Assembly: GCF_003946865.1 (NCBI RefSeq)
Contig: NZ_QXTH01000001.1
Span: 558,001-622,000, forward strand
Direction of reading: 5' to 3'
Origin: Antribacter gilvus
Lineage (GTDB): Bacteria; Actinomycetota; Actinomycetes; Actinomycetales; Cellulomonadaceae
DNA length: 64,000 nt
The notes under the pieces are model-generated. The model did not search any database. It had not been told where the DNA came from and worked only from the letters and a program-made list of their open reading frames with translations. This document shows, piece by piece, positions 30,356 to 39,566 of this stretch. How positions within the stretch are numbered: position 1 is the stretch's first letter; every line of letters begins with the position of its first letter. The translations under genes were made by a program, and so were the position numbers.

Positions 30356-31330
30356 ATGACCACGATGACCCCCGAGCAGGCGGCCTGGTTCGCCCAGACC
30401 TTCGAACGGCTCGTCGGCAACGTCGGGCAGGCGGTGCTGGGCAAGGCGAACGTCGTTCGCCTGGCCTTGACCTGCATGCTCGCCGAGGGCCACCTCCTGC
30501 TGGAGGACGCACCGGGCACCGGCAAGACCTCGCTCGCGCGGGCGATCGCCGCGTCGGTCCAGGGCACGCAGAACCGCATCCAGTTCACGCCGGACCTGCT
30601 GCCGTCCGACGTGACGGGCGTGACGATCTACGACCAGAAGACCGGCAAGTTCGACTTCCACCCCGGCCCGGTCTTCGCGTCGATCGTCCTGGCGGACGAG
30701 ATCAACCGCGCCTCGCCGAAGACGCAGTCGGCGCTGCTGGAGGTCATGGAGGAGTCCCGGATCACCGTCGACGGCGTGGCGCACGAGGTGGGCCGCCCGT
30801 TCATGGTGATCGCGACCCAGAACCCGATCGAGCAGGCGGGTACGTACCGTCTGCCCGAGGCCCAGCTGGACCGCTTCCTCATGAAGACGTCGGTGGGCTA
30901 CCCGGACCACGCCTCGACCGTGGAGATCCTGTCGGGCTCAGCGGTGCGCGACCGCAGCCTGGCCCTCGCCCCGCTCATCACGACCAAGGCCGTGACCGAG
31001 ATGGCGATCCTCGGTGCGTCGGTCCACACCGACACCGCGGTGCTCGAGTACATCTCGCGCCTCACGGAGGAGACGCGCAACGCCCCGGAGGTGCGCATCG
31101 GCGTCTCCGTCCGAGGCGCCCTGGCCCTCGTGCGCTGCGCCAAGGTCTGGGCCGCCGCCCACGGTCGCAACTACGTGCTGCCCGACGACATCAAGGAGCT
31201 CGCCCACCCGGTGTGGGGCCACCGCTTCGTGCTCGACCCCGAGGCCGAGTTCGCGGGCGCGCGCTCCGACGTGGTCCTGTCCCGGATCCTGTCCGACGTG
31301 GCCGCGCCGCAGGAGCGTCGCACGGCATGA
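30356..31330 (+). CDS. MoxR-family AAA+ ATPase
   Basis: A 324-aa cytoplasmic AAA+ ATPase of the MoxR type, thought to act as a chaperone or metal-insertion motor for partner proteins. Walker A is in EDAPGTGKTSLARAIA (about residues 50-60), Walker B in VLADEINRASPKTQSALLE, and sensor 1 in MVIATQNPIEQAGTYRLPEAQ. It is followed with a 4-bp overlap by a DUF58 gene, the usual MoxR partner. In the bifidobacterial PFNA cluster this is the aaa-atp gene. The start has a GAGGGAACG ribosome-binding site. Confidence 0.93.
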   Translation: MTTMTPEQAAWFAQTFERLVGNVGQAVLGKANVVRLALTCMLAEGHLLLEDAPGTGKTSLARAIAASVQGTQNRIQFTPDLLPSDVTGVTIYDQKTGKFDFHPGPVFASIVLADEINRASPKTQSALLEVMEESRITVDGVAHEVGRPFMVIATQNPIEQAGTYRLPEAQLDRFLMKTSVGYPDHASTVEILSGSAVRDRSLALAPLITTKAVTEMAILGASVHTDTAVLEYISRLTEETRNAPEVRIGVSVRGALALVRCAKVWAAAHGRNYVLPDDIKELAHPVWGHRFVLDPEAEFAGARSDVVLSRILSDVAAPQERRTA

Positions 31331-32664
31331 GCGGGTTCGCGGGGTCGACCGGGTCGGGAACCGGGTACGGCAAGCGGCAGGTGAACGCCCGGGGCCTCGC
31401 TGCTGTGCGCCTGCAGGCGGAGGCGCTGACGGCGCGCGCCCGACGGGGAGCGATCTCGGTCGGGGCCGCCGCGCGGCCCCGGCTGGATGCCGTGGCCGAC
31501 GCGCTCGCGCCGGTCACCGACACGTTCAGCAGGTTCGGCCTCGGCGTGCTCGCGACGACGGTGGCGGCCTGGGTGGCCGGGCTGATGCTGTCGTGGATGG
31601 AGGTCGTGATCGCCGCCGTGCTGCTGACGGTGGTGCTGCTCGCGGCGATCGCGTTCGTGCTCGGCCGGTTCCGTTACGAGGTCGAGCTCGACCTCGCCCA
31701 GCGCCGGGTCACCGTCGGTGACCGGGCGGTGGGCCGGCTCGACGTGCGGAACGCCTCCGGCCGGATGCTCCTCCCGTCGGTGATGGAGCTGCCGGTCGGC
31801 ACCGGCACCGCCGCGTTCCCCGTGCCGCGCCTGCGCGCGGGCGCCTCGCACGAGGAGATCTTCACGATCCCGACCCACCGCCGCAGCGTCATCAGCGTGG
31901 GTCCGGTGAAGTCGGTCCGTGCCGATCCCCTGAGCCTCCTCCGCCGCGAGGTGACGTGGACCCAGGAGGAGGAGCTGTTCGTGCACCCCCGCATCAAGAA
32001 CCTCGCGGGCTCCTCCACCGGCTTCCTCAAGGATCTCGAGGGCCGGGTCACCAACGACCTGTCCAACTCGGACGTGTCGTTCCACGCCCTGCGCGACTAC
32101 GTGCCGGGCGACGACCGCCGCCACATCCACTGGAAGACCACCGCACGCACGGGCCAGCTCATGGTCCGCCAGTTCGAGGAGACGCGGCGCTCGCACCTGG
32201 CCGTGCTGCTCTCGACGCGGGCCGAGGACTACGGCCACGACGACGAGTTCGAGCTGGCCGTGAGCGTCTGCGGGTCGCTGGGTCTCCAGGCGATCAAGGA
32301 GGACCGCGGCGTCACCGTCCTCGTCAACGAGGGCTCGCTCCGTGGCGACCACCGCACCCGGCTCCTCGACGACCTCTCCCGGATCGAGCGCAAGCCCGCG
32401 CGCAGCAAGCTCGTGGACCTGGCCCGGGTGGCCGGCTCGACGGTCAGCGACGCGTCGGTGATCGCGTTCGTGGTGGGCTCCCTCGTCACACCCACCGAGC
32501 TGCGCGCCGCCTCGGCGCGCGTCCCCGCGGGCGTCACGGTCATGGCGATGCAGTGCGTGCCGGGTGCCTCGCTGAGCCGCCACTCCATCGCCGAGCTGAG
32601 CGTCCTCACGCTCGGCCGGCTCAGTGACCTTCCCCTCGCGCTCCGAAAGATGAGTGACGCATGA
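31327..32664 (+). CDS. DUF58 (VWA-like) membrane protein
   Basis: A 445-aa protein with two hydrophobic helices (about residues 60-115) and a cytoplasmic DUF58 domain carrying the signature LRDYVPGDDRRHIHWKTTAR near residue 255. DUF58 proteins are partners of MoxR ATPases. The start ATG is placed at the overlap with the moxR stop (ATGA); an upstream in-frame start at 31213 would lie inside moxR. It is coupled by another ATGA overlap to the transglutaminase-like gene. Confidence 0.9.
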   Translation: MSGFAGSTGSGTGYGKRQVNARGLAAVRLQAEALTARARRGAISVGAAARPRLDAVADALAPVTDTFSRFGLGVLATTVAAWVAGLMLSWMEVVIAAVLLTVVLLAAIAFVLGRFRYEVELDLAQRRVTVGDRAVGRLDVRNASGRMLLPSVMELPVGTGTAAFPVPRLRAGASHEEIFTIPTHRRSVISVGPVKSVRADPLSLLRREVTWTQEEELFVHPRIKNLAGSSTGFLKDLEGRVTNDLSNSDVSFHALRDYVPGDDRRHIHWKTTARTGQLMVRQFEETRRSHLAVLLSTRAEDYGHDDEFELAVSVCGSLGLQAIKEDRGVTVLVNEGSLRGDHRTRLLDDLSRIERKPARSKLVDLARVAGSTVSDASVIAFVVGSLVTPTELRAASARVPAGVTVMAMQCVPGASLSRHSIAELSVLTLGRLSDLPLALRKMSDA

Positions 32665-35198
32665 GCGCTGGATACATTCAACCGGGCGGGGCCCTCCCGG
32701 GCGGGTCCGCCAGCCACATTCAAGCGGGTGGGGCCCTCCCGGGCGGGTCCGCCAGCCACATTCAAGCGGGTGGGGCCCTCCCGGGCGGGTCCGCAGAACA
32801 CACCACCAGAGGTGGCAGCCACCCTCGCGGGGCAGCCGCCGCGCCGCCGTCGGGCAGCTGGACCGGGACCGGCCGCGGGACGACGCGCCGCAAGGGCTCC
32901 AGCACCCCCCGCGCGCTCACGCGGGGCGGGGCCGTCGACGCCCTGGCGCTCGTGGTGATGCTCGCCGCCGTCGTGATCGGCTTCGGGCCCGTCTGGGGCT
33001 CGTCCGGGTACCTCCTGCCGGCGATCGGCGGGGTGGTCGTCGGCCTGGGCGTCGCCTGGCTGTGCGCCTGGCGCCGCTGGCCCGCCGTGACCGTGCTGGC
33101 GGCGGCCGTGGTCGCCTACCTCGTGCTCGGCGGGGCGTTCGCGCTGCCCAGCACCACGATCGCCGGCGTGGTGCCGTCCTTGGAGACCCTGCGCGAGCTG
33201 TTGCTCGGTGCGGTCCAGGGGTGGAAGGAGTTCGTCACCACCGTCCCGCCGATGCAGTCGTTCCCGGACCTGGCGGTCGTGCCGTTCCTGCTCATGATGG
33301 TCGTGTCGCTGGTTGCGGGCACCATCGCCTGGCGGGCCAAGCACGCCGCCTGGGCGGTCGTCGTGGTGCTGACCGGCCTCGTCGGCGTGATCCTGCTCGG
33401 GACGATCGAGCCCGCGCTGCCGGTGGTCCAGGGCCTGATCGTCTCCGTCACGGCCCTCCTCTGGGGCTCCGCCCGGGTGACCGAGGCCCGCGTGGGCACC
33501 CACTCGATCGCGACGGAGTCCAGCGCCGAGGCCAACCGGCGCCTGCGCTGGTACCGCGTGCGTACCGGCGCCACGATCCTGGGCGTCGCGGCGGTCGCCG
33601 CGGGCTTCGCCGGGCCGGCGATCATGCCGGCCGAGCCGCGCACGGTGCTGCGCGACACGGTGGTGCCGCCGTTCGACGTCCACCAGTACACGAGCCCGTT
33701 GGTCGCGTTCCGCAAGTACGCGAAGGACCTGCGCGAGACGGAGCTGTTCACGGTCGAGGGCCTGCCCGAGAACGGGCGTGTCCGCCTCGCGACGCTCGAC
33801 AGCTATGACGGCGTCGTCTTCGACGTGACGGGCAAGGGCGGCGACACAGGCGTGTTCACCCGCGTGGGCGACGAGATCGAGACGTCGGCCACGGGCCGGC
33901 CCGCCACAGTCAAGGTCACCGTGGGGGCGTACGACGGCGTCTGGGTGCCGGAGGTCGGCGACCTCACGGGTGTCACCTGGCAGGGCGAGCGTGCCGAGGA
34001 CCAGCAGGACACCACGTACTACAACGCCACCACCGAGACCGCGATCACCACGGCCCGGGTGCGCCAGGGCGACACCTACGTGCTGCAGACGCTGGTCACG
34101 GCGGACCCCGGCGAGGACCAGCTCAAGGCGGGGCGGATCGCCGAGGCGAAGCTGCCCGACACGGACAAGCAGTCGCTGCCCTCGACGGTGCCGGGCAAGG
34201 CCGCGCAGTTCACCGGCGAGGCGACGGATCCCGTCATCAAGCTGTACCTGCTGCGCGACGCGCTCCAGGCGTCCGGCGTCCTCTCGCACGGTCTCGACAC
34301 CCAGCCGCCGTCGCGGCCGGGCCATGCGGCCGAGCGCATCGACACCCTCGTCGGTGACGACAAGATGATCGGCGACGACGAGCAGTTCGCGGTGGCTCTG
34401 GCACTGATGGCCCGCCAGGCGGGCATCGAGGCCCGCGTCGTCATGGGCTTCTACCCCGATCCCGAGGTTCCGCGTGAGCCGGGCGAGCCCTTCGTGGCGA
34501 CCGGCGCCGACGTGCACGCCTGGGTCGAGGTGCCCTTCGAGGGTTACGGCTGGGTGCCGATCGACGTCAAGCCGGACGAGGACACCAAGATCCAGCCCGA
34601 GCCCAAGAGCGAGCAGGTGCCCAAGCCGCCGGTGCTCGAGGAGCCGGAGCCCCCGGAGGAGCCCGCCAAGGCGAAGGCCGGCAGCGTCGAGGACGACTCC
34701 GAGGAGGAGACCGAGAACGAGGGCTTCGACTGGGGCCGTCTGGGCCTGATCCTGCTCGCCGCGGGCATCCCGCTGCTGCTGATCGTCGGGCCGATCGCCC
34801 TGATCCTGGCCTACAAGGCCCGGCGACGGGCTCAGCGCCGGAGCGCCGAACGCCTCGCCGACCGCGTCAGCGGCGGCTGGCACGAGGTGGTGGACATCGC
34901 GACGGACCTCGGCACCACCGTTCCGACGGCGGCGACGCGCCGCGAGAGCGCCGGCCTGATCGCCGGTGCGCACGGCGTGCCGTCCACCTTGACCCTCGCC
35001 CACCGGGCTGACGCGACGGTCTTCGGACCGGTCGAGCCCACGGAGGCGGAGGTCGCCGCGTTCTGGCGAGAGGTGGACGACCTCGTCGGCGGGATACGCT
35101 CCAACGTCAGCGGGCGGCAGCGCCTGCGCGCGGCGTTGTCGCTGCGCTCCATCCGTGCCCGGATGTCATCGGGCGGCGCAGAGCGGGAGGCTCGATGA
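32661..35198 (+). CDS. Transglutaminase-like (TgpA-type) membrane protein, catalytic Cys apparently absent
   Basis: An 845-aa protein. Residues ~5-46 are three 14-residue repeats (HIQAGGALPGGSAS-type), then a basic linker, about seven or eight TM helices (residues ~95-330), an extracellular transglutaminase-like domain, a last TM (~residues 690-720) and a cytoplasmic tail. The transglutaminase core has HAWVEVPFEGYGWVPIDVKP, giving the His and Asp, but the position of the catalytic Cys (GxCExFA in TgpA-like enzymes) reads GDDEQFA (residues 571-577). It may therefore be a non-catalytic binding domain. The moxR-DUF58-tgm order matches the PFNA cluster. The start overlaps the DUF58 stop (ATGA). 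Confidence 0.85.
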   Translation: MSAGYIQPGGALPGGSASHIQAGGALPGGSASHIQAGGALPGGSAEHTTRGGSHPRGAAAAPPSGSWTGTGRGTTRRKGSSTPRALTRGGAVDALALVVMLAAVVIGFGPVWGSSGYLLPAIGGVVVGLGVAWLCAWRRWPAVTVLAAAVVAYLVLGGAFALPSTTIAGVVPSLETLRELLLGAVQGWKEFVTTVPPMQSFPDLAVVPFLLMMVVSLVAGTIAWRAKHAAWAVVVVLTGLVGVILLGTIEPALPVVQGLIVSVTALLWGSARVTEARVGTHSIATESSAEANRRLRWYRVRTGATILGVAAVAAGFAGPAIMPAEPRTVLRDTVVPPFDVHQYTSPLVAFRKYAKDLRETELFTVEGLPENGRVRLATLDSYDGVVFDVTGKGGDTGVFTRVGDEIETSATGRPATVKVTVGAYDGVWVPEVGDLTGVTWQGERAEDQQDTTYYNATTETAITTARVRQGDTYVLQTLVTADPGEDQLKAGRIAEAKLPDTDKQSLPSTVPGKAAQFTGEATDPVIKLYLLRDALQASGVLSHGLDTQPPSRPGHAAERIDTLVGDDKMIGDDEQFAVALALMARQAGIEARVVMGFYPDPEVPREPGEPFVATGADVHAWVEVPFEGYGWVPIDVKPDEDTKIQPEPKSEQVPKPPVLEEPEPPEEPAKAKAGSVEDDSEEETENEGFDWGRLGLILLAAGIPLLLIVGPIALILAYKARRRAQRRSAERLADRVSGGWHEVVDIATDLGTTVPTAATRRESAGLIAGAHGVPSTLTLAHRADATVFGPVEPTEAEVAAFWREVDDLVGGIRSNVSGRQRLRAALSLRSIRARMSSGGAEREAR
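32674..32795 (+). repeat. Three 42-bp tandem repeats inside the transglutaminase-like gene
   Basis: Units start at 32674, 32716 and 32758 with ACATTCAA. Units 2 and 3 are identical until the last few bases, and unit 1 has a few changes. Each encodes 14 residues in frame, so copy-number change would lengthen or shorten the cytoplasmic N-terminus without a frameshift. Confidence 0.9.
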
Positions 35199-36937
35199 CC
35201 GACGTCGTCTGTGCGGGGTGCGGTTCTCCGCAGACCGCCGGATCGCCCTATTGCTCCGTGTGCGGGCGCGAGTTCCCGCGCACCGGGCGGCCGGTGGTGG
35301 AGCCTCCCGCGGCTCCACGCGGCCAGGTCCAGGCAGCCGCGGGAGGGGTGGGCGTGTCGCTCGGCGCGGGCAACCCCAACGGGCCCGTGTACCGGAACAG
35401 CGACCCGTCCGCCATGACCGACCCGGAGACGTACACCGCCACGCAGCGGGCCGTGCTGCCGATGGGCCGTGAGCAGGGCGCCGTGGAGCCGTACGCCGGG
35501 ATGGGCAAGCGCTTCCTGGCGTGGCTCGTCGACAGCGTCGCGGGCGGCGTCGTGCCGGGCATCGTGCTGCTCGTCGGGCTGCAGACGATGGGCCTGGGCG
35601 GTGCGGTCCGGACGGTGTCGCAGGACGAGGCGGCCGAGCTGCTCAGCAAGATGATGGGCCTGTACGCGCTGGTCGGTGTGCTGTCGCTCGCCTACTGGGT
35701 CGCGATGTGGATCTGGGAGGGGCGCACCGGCAAGACCGTCGGCGGCCTCGTCCTGGGCCTGCGGACGGTCGACGCGGAGACACGCGGGCCGATCGGCTTC
35801 GGCCGGTCGTTCCTGCGCTACCTCATCGTGGCGGCGGGCGTGATCGGCTGCGCGGTGTTCCAGCTCGTCATCTTCTTCAGCCCCGCCTGGGACAGCTCCG
35901 GCCGCAAGCAGGGCTGGCACGACAAGGCCGCGCGCAGCGTCGTGGTCGACGTCAAGGGCGCGCGCGCCCCGGGACAGATGGCTCCGCCGCCGGTGCAGGG
36001 GCGCCCCGCGGCCCCGGTGCAGCCGCCGGTCGTCACCGCAGCCCCCGGAGGCTGGCCGGCCCCGCAGCCCGGCCCCGGCGGTCAGCCCGCCCCGGGCAGC
36101 ACCACGACCCAGCAGCAGCTGCCGGACCCGTGGGCCTTCCCGGCCGACGCGGCGGCCGCCCAGCCCGGTGCCACCACGGGCGCCGCACCCTTCGGCACCA
36201 CCGAGGGTGGCAGCATCATCACAGGCGTGCCCGGGCTCTCCGGTCCCGAGCAGCCGCAGCAGGCGTCGCCGCCGCACCAGGCCACACCCCCGCAGCAGCC
36301 CACCTACCCGGTGGGCGTGCCCACGGCGTCGCAGCCCGCGCAGCAGCCCGCCCAGCACGCCACCCAGCAGCCCGCGCAGCACGCCACCCAGCAGCCCGCC
36401 CAGCACGCCACCCAGCAGCCCGCGCAGCACGCCACCCAGCAGCCCGCCCAGCACGCCACCCAGCAGCCGGGGCCGTTCGAGCAGCTCGACTCCCGCCCCA
36501 CCCGTCCCGCGGTGCACCCGGGCACGAGCGAGCAGCCCTCGTGGGACACCACCCGGATGCACGTGCCCACGACGGCGGGCAGCATGTCGCCGGCGCCGGT
36601 CTCCACCGTCGAGCTCGAGCTGGAGTCCGGCACGCGTCACGTGGTGGACGGGCCGGCGCTCATCGGCCGTAACCCGCAGTCCCCGGACGGGTCCCCGTGG
36701 ATCCTCGTGAAGATCGACGACCCGACCCGCTCCGTGTCCAAGACGCACGCGGAGATGGGCGTGGACTCGGCCGGGCTCTGGCTGACCGACCGTGGTTCCA
36801 CCAACGGCACGGTCGTGTCCGCGCCCGGCCTCCCGCCGCGGGTCGCGGAGCCGGGCGCCCGCGTGCGCGTGCCGGTCGGGTCGACGATCCACCTGGGCGA
36901 CCGCCGGGTCATGGTGCACCCCGAGGGAAACGCGTGA
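35195..36937 (+). CDS. Zinc-ribbon / RDD membrane / FHA domain protein
   Basis: A 580-aa multidomain protein. An N-terminal zinc ribbon (CAGCGSPQ then CSVCGREF, residues 6-26) is followed by an RDD membrane domain (residues ~95-240; GKRFLAWLVDSV, GKTVGGLVLGLRTVD), a long Pro/Gln/Ala-rich linker with five QPAQHATQ units, and a C-terminal FHA domain (IGRNP, SVSKTHAEM, RGSTNGT; residues ~470-575). FHA domains bind phosphothreonine, so it can dock proteins phosphorylated by the kinase encoded downstream. The ATG overlaps the stop of the previous gene, and a GTGA overlap links it to the PP2C gene. Confidence 0.88.
   Translation: MTDVVCAGCGSPQTAGSPYCSVCGREFPRTGRPVVEPPAAPRGQVQAAAGGVGVSLGAGNPNGPVYRNSDPSAMTDPETYTATQRAVLPMGREQGAVEPYAGMGKRFLAWLVDSVAGGVVPGIVLLVGLQTMGLGGAVRTVSQDEAAELLSKMMGLYALVGVLSLAYWVAMWIWEGRTGKTVGGLVLGLRTVDAETRGPIGFGRSFLRYLIVAAGVIGCAVFQLVIFFSPAWDSSGRKQGWHDKAARSVVVDVKGARAPGQMAPPPVQGRPAAPVQPPVVTAAPGGWPAPQPGPGGQPAPGSTTTQQQLPDPWAFPADAAAAQPGATTGAAPFGTTEGGSIITGVPGLSGPEQPQQASPPHQATPPQQPTYPVGVPTASQPAQQPAQHATQQPAQHATQQPAQHATQQPAQHATQQPAQHATQQPGPFEQLDSRPTRPAVHPGTSEQPSWDTTRMHVPTTAGSMSPAPVSTVELELESGTRHVVDGPALIGRNPQSPDGSPWILVKIDDPTRSVSKTHAEMGVDSAGLWLTDRGSTNGTVVSAPGLPPRVAEPGARVRVPVGSTIHLGDRRVMVHPEGNA
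36344..36463 (+). repeat. Five perfect 24-bp units (QPAQHATQ) in the RDD-FHA gene linker
   Basis: Units of 24 bp from 36344, identical except that the Ala codon alternates GCC/GCG from unit to unit, so the DNA has a 48-bp higher-order period while the protein repeat is uniform. This suggests expansion in 48-bp steps. Confidence 0.9.
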
Positions 36938-37821
36938 CGGGCGACCGCGAGCTGACGATCGCCTGGGGCGCAGCGTCACACCGCGGCGTCCGGCGCGCGC
37001 TCAACGAGGACGGCTACCTGGCCGCGGGCGGGGTCTTCCTCGTCGCGGACGGCATGGGCGGACATGACGCGGGCGAGGTGGCGAGCGCCACCGCGCTGGA
37101 GGCGCTCCGCCCGCTGACGGAGATGGGGCGCATCGAGCCGCACGACGTCGAGGCGCTCCTCGGCGTCGCCCAGGAGCGCGTGCGCTCGATCGACACGGGC
37201 ACGCCCGGCCGCGGTGCGGGGACGACGCTCACGGGCGTGGTGGTGGCATACCTCGAGGACGTGGCGTACTGGCTGTTCGTCAACGTGGGCGACTCGCGCA
37301 CGTACCTGCTCTCCGGCGGCGCCCTCGACCAGGTGAGCGTGGACCACTCGGAGGTCCAGGAGATGGTCGACGCCGGCGTGCTGACGCCGGACCAGGCGCG
37401 CACCCACCCGCGACGGCACGTCATCACGCGGGCCCTCGGGTCCCACGACGAGCCGCGCGCGGACTTCCGCTACGTACCCGTCGCCGCCCACGACCGCGTG
37501 CTCGTGTGCTCGGACGGTCTGACGGGCGAGGTCTCCGACGAGCGGATCGCCGAGCTCCTGCTCAGCCACGCGGACGCGGAGGAGGCGGCGGGCAAGCTGG
37601 TCGCCGAGGCCATCCTGGCTGGTGGCAGGGATAACATCACCGTCATCGTGGTGGACGCCACAGGGGTAGGGTCCCAGACGGGATCCGACACGGCGCCCCG
37701 CGGCGCCGTGGACGAGGACACTCTGCCCCGCGACGAGCAGGAGCGGATCGCGCCGGGCGTCGCGGCCGACGCGGACGCGGGCGTGCCGATCAACCGAGGC
37801 GTCGAGGCGCAGGCAGGATGA
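36934..37821 (+). CDS. PP2C-family Ser/Thr protein phosphatase
   Basis: A 295-aa metal-dependent PP2C phosphatase, expected to reverse phosphorylation by the kinase in this cluster. Motifs are RRALNEDGYL, VADGMGGHDAGEVAS (metal-binding Asp and Gly), GTTLTGVVV, NVGDSRTYLLSGG, HVITRALG and SDGLTGEV then RDNITVIVV. No TM helix is seen, so it is cytoplasmic. The C-terminal ~45 residues are acidic and low-complexity. It starts with GTG at 36934 overlapping the previous stop; an earlier in-frame start would lie inside the FHA domain of the upstream gene. Confidence 0.92.
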   Translation: MTGDRELTIAWGAASHRGVRRALNEDGYLAAGGVFLVADGMGGHDAGEVASATALEALRPLTEMGRIEPHDVEALLGVAQERVRSIDTGTPGRGAGTTLTGVVVAYLEDVAYWLFVNVGDSRTYLLSGGALDQVSVDHSEVQEMVDAGVLTPDQARTHPRRHVITRALGSHDEPRADFRYVPVAAHDRVLVCSDGLTGEVSDERIAELLLSHADAEEAAGKLVAEAILAGGRDNITVIVVDATGVGSQTGSDTAPRGAVDEDTLPRDEQERIAPGVAADADAGVPINRGVEAQAG

Positions 37822-37831
37822 GGGGGACCGC

Positions 37832-39544
37832 ATGACTGTGCACTACACCAGCGGGACCGCGCACGTCGTGGTCCGAGGCGACGCCGTGGTGGTGCTCCCG
37901 GACCCCGTCGCCGACGACGTCCTGGCCCGCCTCTGGACCGACCTCGGCGCCCCGGGCGCCGGCGTCGCCGAGGCGCTCGGCGTCCTCACGTCCCTCGGGG
38001 GCGGCCTGCACGCCGTCCCGCCGTTCGCCGTCGTGACGGCGCGGACCGACGACGGCGGGCCCGGCTCTGCCCACGTGGCGGTCCGGGGCGGCGACGTGAA
38101 GGTGACCGTCGAGACCACGAGCGGTCCGGTCGCCGTGGACGGTTCGGACGTGATCTCGTGGTCGGAGCGCGTGCTCGACGGGGTCACGGCCTTCGAGGCC
38201 GTCGCCTCGGGCGCGTTCGCGCGTCCGGGCCTGCCGGTCGACACCGGCGTGATCCTCGCGGGTGCCGTGCGGCGCGACGTCGTCGACGCCCCGGCCGAGG
38301 CCCTCGCTCCGGCGACCGACGCCGGGGCGCGCCCGGGTGCGCAGGTGTTCGCCGGTGCGGCCTACCCGGTCGACGGCAGCGCCATCGGGATCCTCGACGC
38401 CCTCCCGCCGTTCTCCGCGCCGGTCGACGTCGCGTCGGAGGACACGATCGCCCCCGGCCACGACCGGCCCGTACCGGCGCACCCCGAGCCGGGCGACGTC
38501 CCGGTCGTCGAGGCGGCAGGCTCGCCGGCCGCCACCGAGCCGGCGCCCGGGTCCTCGGAGCCCTCGGAGGCGACGCAGCTCGGCGTGGGGGAGGACGACT
38601 ACCTGCACCTCTGGGGCGCCACGGTCATGCGCCGCGTCGAGGACGCCGCCGTGCGGGTCGAGGAGGAGGACGAGGACGAGGAGGAGGCCGACGCGCCCGC
38701 CGAGAGCTCGTCGCCCCCGCCCGCTCCGGAGGAGGCCGCGGCCCCCGCTCCGGCGTCGGACGGCGACGGGCTCGTCCCGGGCGTGCCGAGCCTCATCGCG
38801 GGCGTGCCCCGCGAGTGGGCCGGGTCGACACCCGGGGCCGCGCACCGCGCTGCCCAGGTGGCTGCGGAGGAGGAGGCGCGGGCCGCGGAGGCCGGCGCCG
38901 AGCAGGCGCGGCAGCCTGAGGCCGACGACGAGGGCGATGGCGTCGACCACGACGGCAACACCGTGATGTCGTCGGCGATCGCCGACCTGCGGGCCGCGGC
39001 CGGCATGACGGGGCCGCCGCCGCAGTTCCAGGCGCCGCCCACGCCGGGCACGCAGGAGATCCTTGCCCTGTCCTGCTCGCAGGGACACCCGAACCCGCCG
39101 TCGCGCGATGCCTGCCGCACGTGCGGCACGGCGCTCGAGGGCGACGCGCACCCGGCGCCGCGGCCGTCGCTCGGCCGGGTCGTCATCACGGGCGGCACGG
39201 CGACGAGCGGCGCGGTGGGCTCCCGTGGCGGGCAGGTCGTGGAGCTGGACCGGCCGGTGGTCGTGGGCCGGAGGCCGCGATCGAGCACCACGAGCGCGTC
39301 CGACATGCCGCGCCTTGTCACGGTGTCCAGCCCTCAGCAGGACATCTCGCGCTCGCACGTGCAGATCACGCTGGAGGACTGGCACGTGCTCGTGGCGGAC
39401 CTCGCCACGACCAACGGCACCACGCTGATGCGTCCGGGCCAGCAGCCGCGCCGGCTGCACCCCAACGAGAAGGAGCTGGTCGCGGACGGCGACGTCGTCG
39501 ATCTCGGCGACGGCGTCACGCTGACCTTCGAGGGCATCTGGTGA
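37832..39544 (+). CDS. Zinc-ribbon FHA domain protein
   Basis: A 570-aa cytoplasmic-type protein. The first ~150 residues form an unassigned beta-rich domain and the middle is a long acidic Ala/Glu/Pro linker. A zinc-ribbon-like C-H-C-C cluster (CSQGHPNPPSRDACRTCG, about residues 411-430) is followed by a C-terminal FHA domain (VVVGRRP, DISRSHVQI, DLATTNGTTL; residues ~470-568). Together with the RDD-FHA and EssC-like proteins it gives the locus four FHA-bearing products. It lies 10 nt after the PP2C gene. A scaffold role in kinase signalling is inferred. Confidence 0.85.
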   Translation: MTVHYTSGTAHVVVRGDAVVVLPDPVADDVLARLWTDLGAPGAGVAEALGVLTSLGGGLHAVPPFAVVTARTDDGGPGSAHVAVRGGDVKVTVETTSGPVAVDGSDVISWSERVLDGVTAFEAVASGAFARPGLPVDTGVILAGAVRRDVVDAPAEALAPATDAGARPGAQVFAGAAYPVDGSAIGILDALPPFSAPVDVASEDTIAPGHDRPVPAHPEPGDVPVVEAAGSPAATEPAPGSSEPSEATQLGVGEDDYLHLWGATVMRRVEDAAVRVEEEDEDEEEADAPAESSSPPPAPEEAAAPAPASDGDGLVPGVPSLIAGVPREWAGSTPGAAHRAAQVAAEEEARAAEAGAEQARQPEADDEGDGVDHDGNTVMSSAIADLRAAAGMTGPPPQFQAPPTPGTQEILALSCSQGHPNPPSRDACRTCGTALEGDAHPAPRPSLGRVVITGGTATSGAVGSRGGQVVELDRPVVVGRRPRSSTTSASDMPRLVTVSSPQQDISRSHVQITLEDWHVLVADLATTNGTTLMRPGQQPRRLHPNEKELVADGDVVDLGDGVTLTFEGIW

Positions 39545-39566
39545 ACCGGGTGCCGGAGGGAGACGA

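Noticed and set aside
32674-32795. CRISPR-like array
   Set aside because: The units are contiguous 42-bp tandem repeats without spacers and are in frame within a gene.
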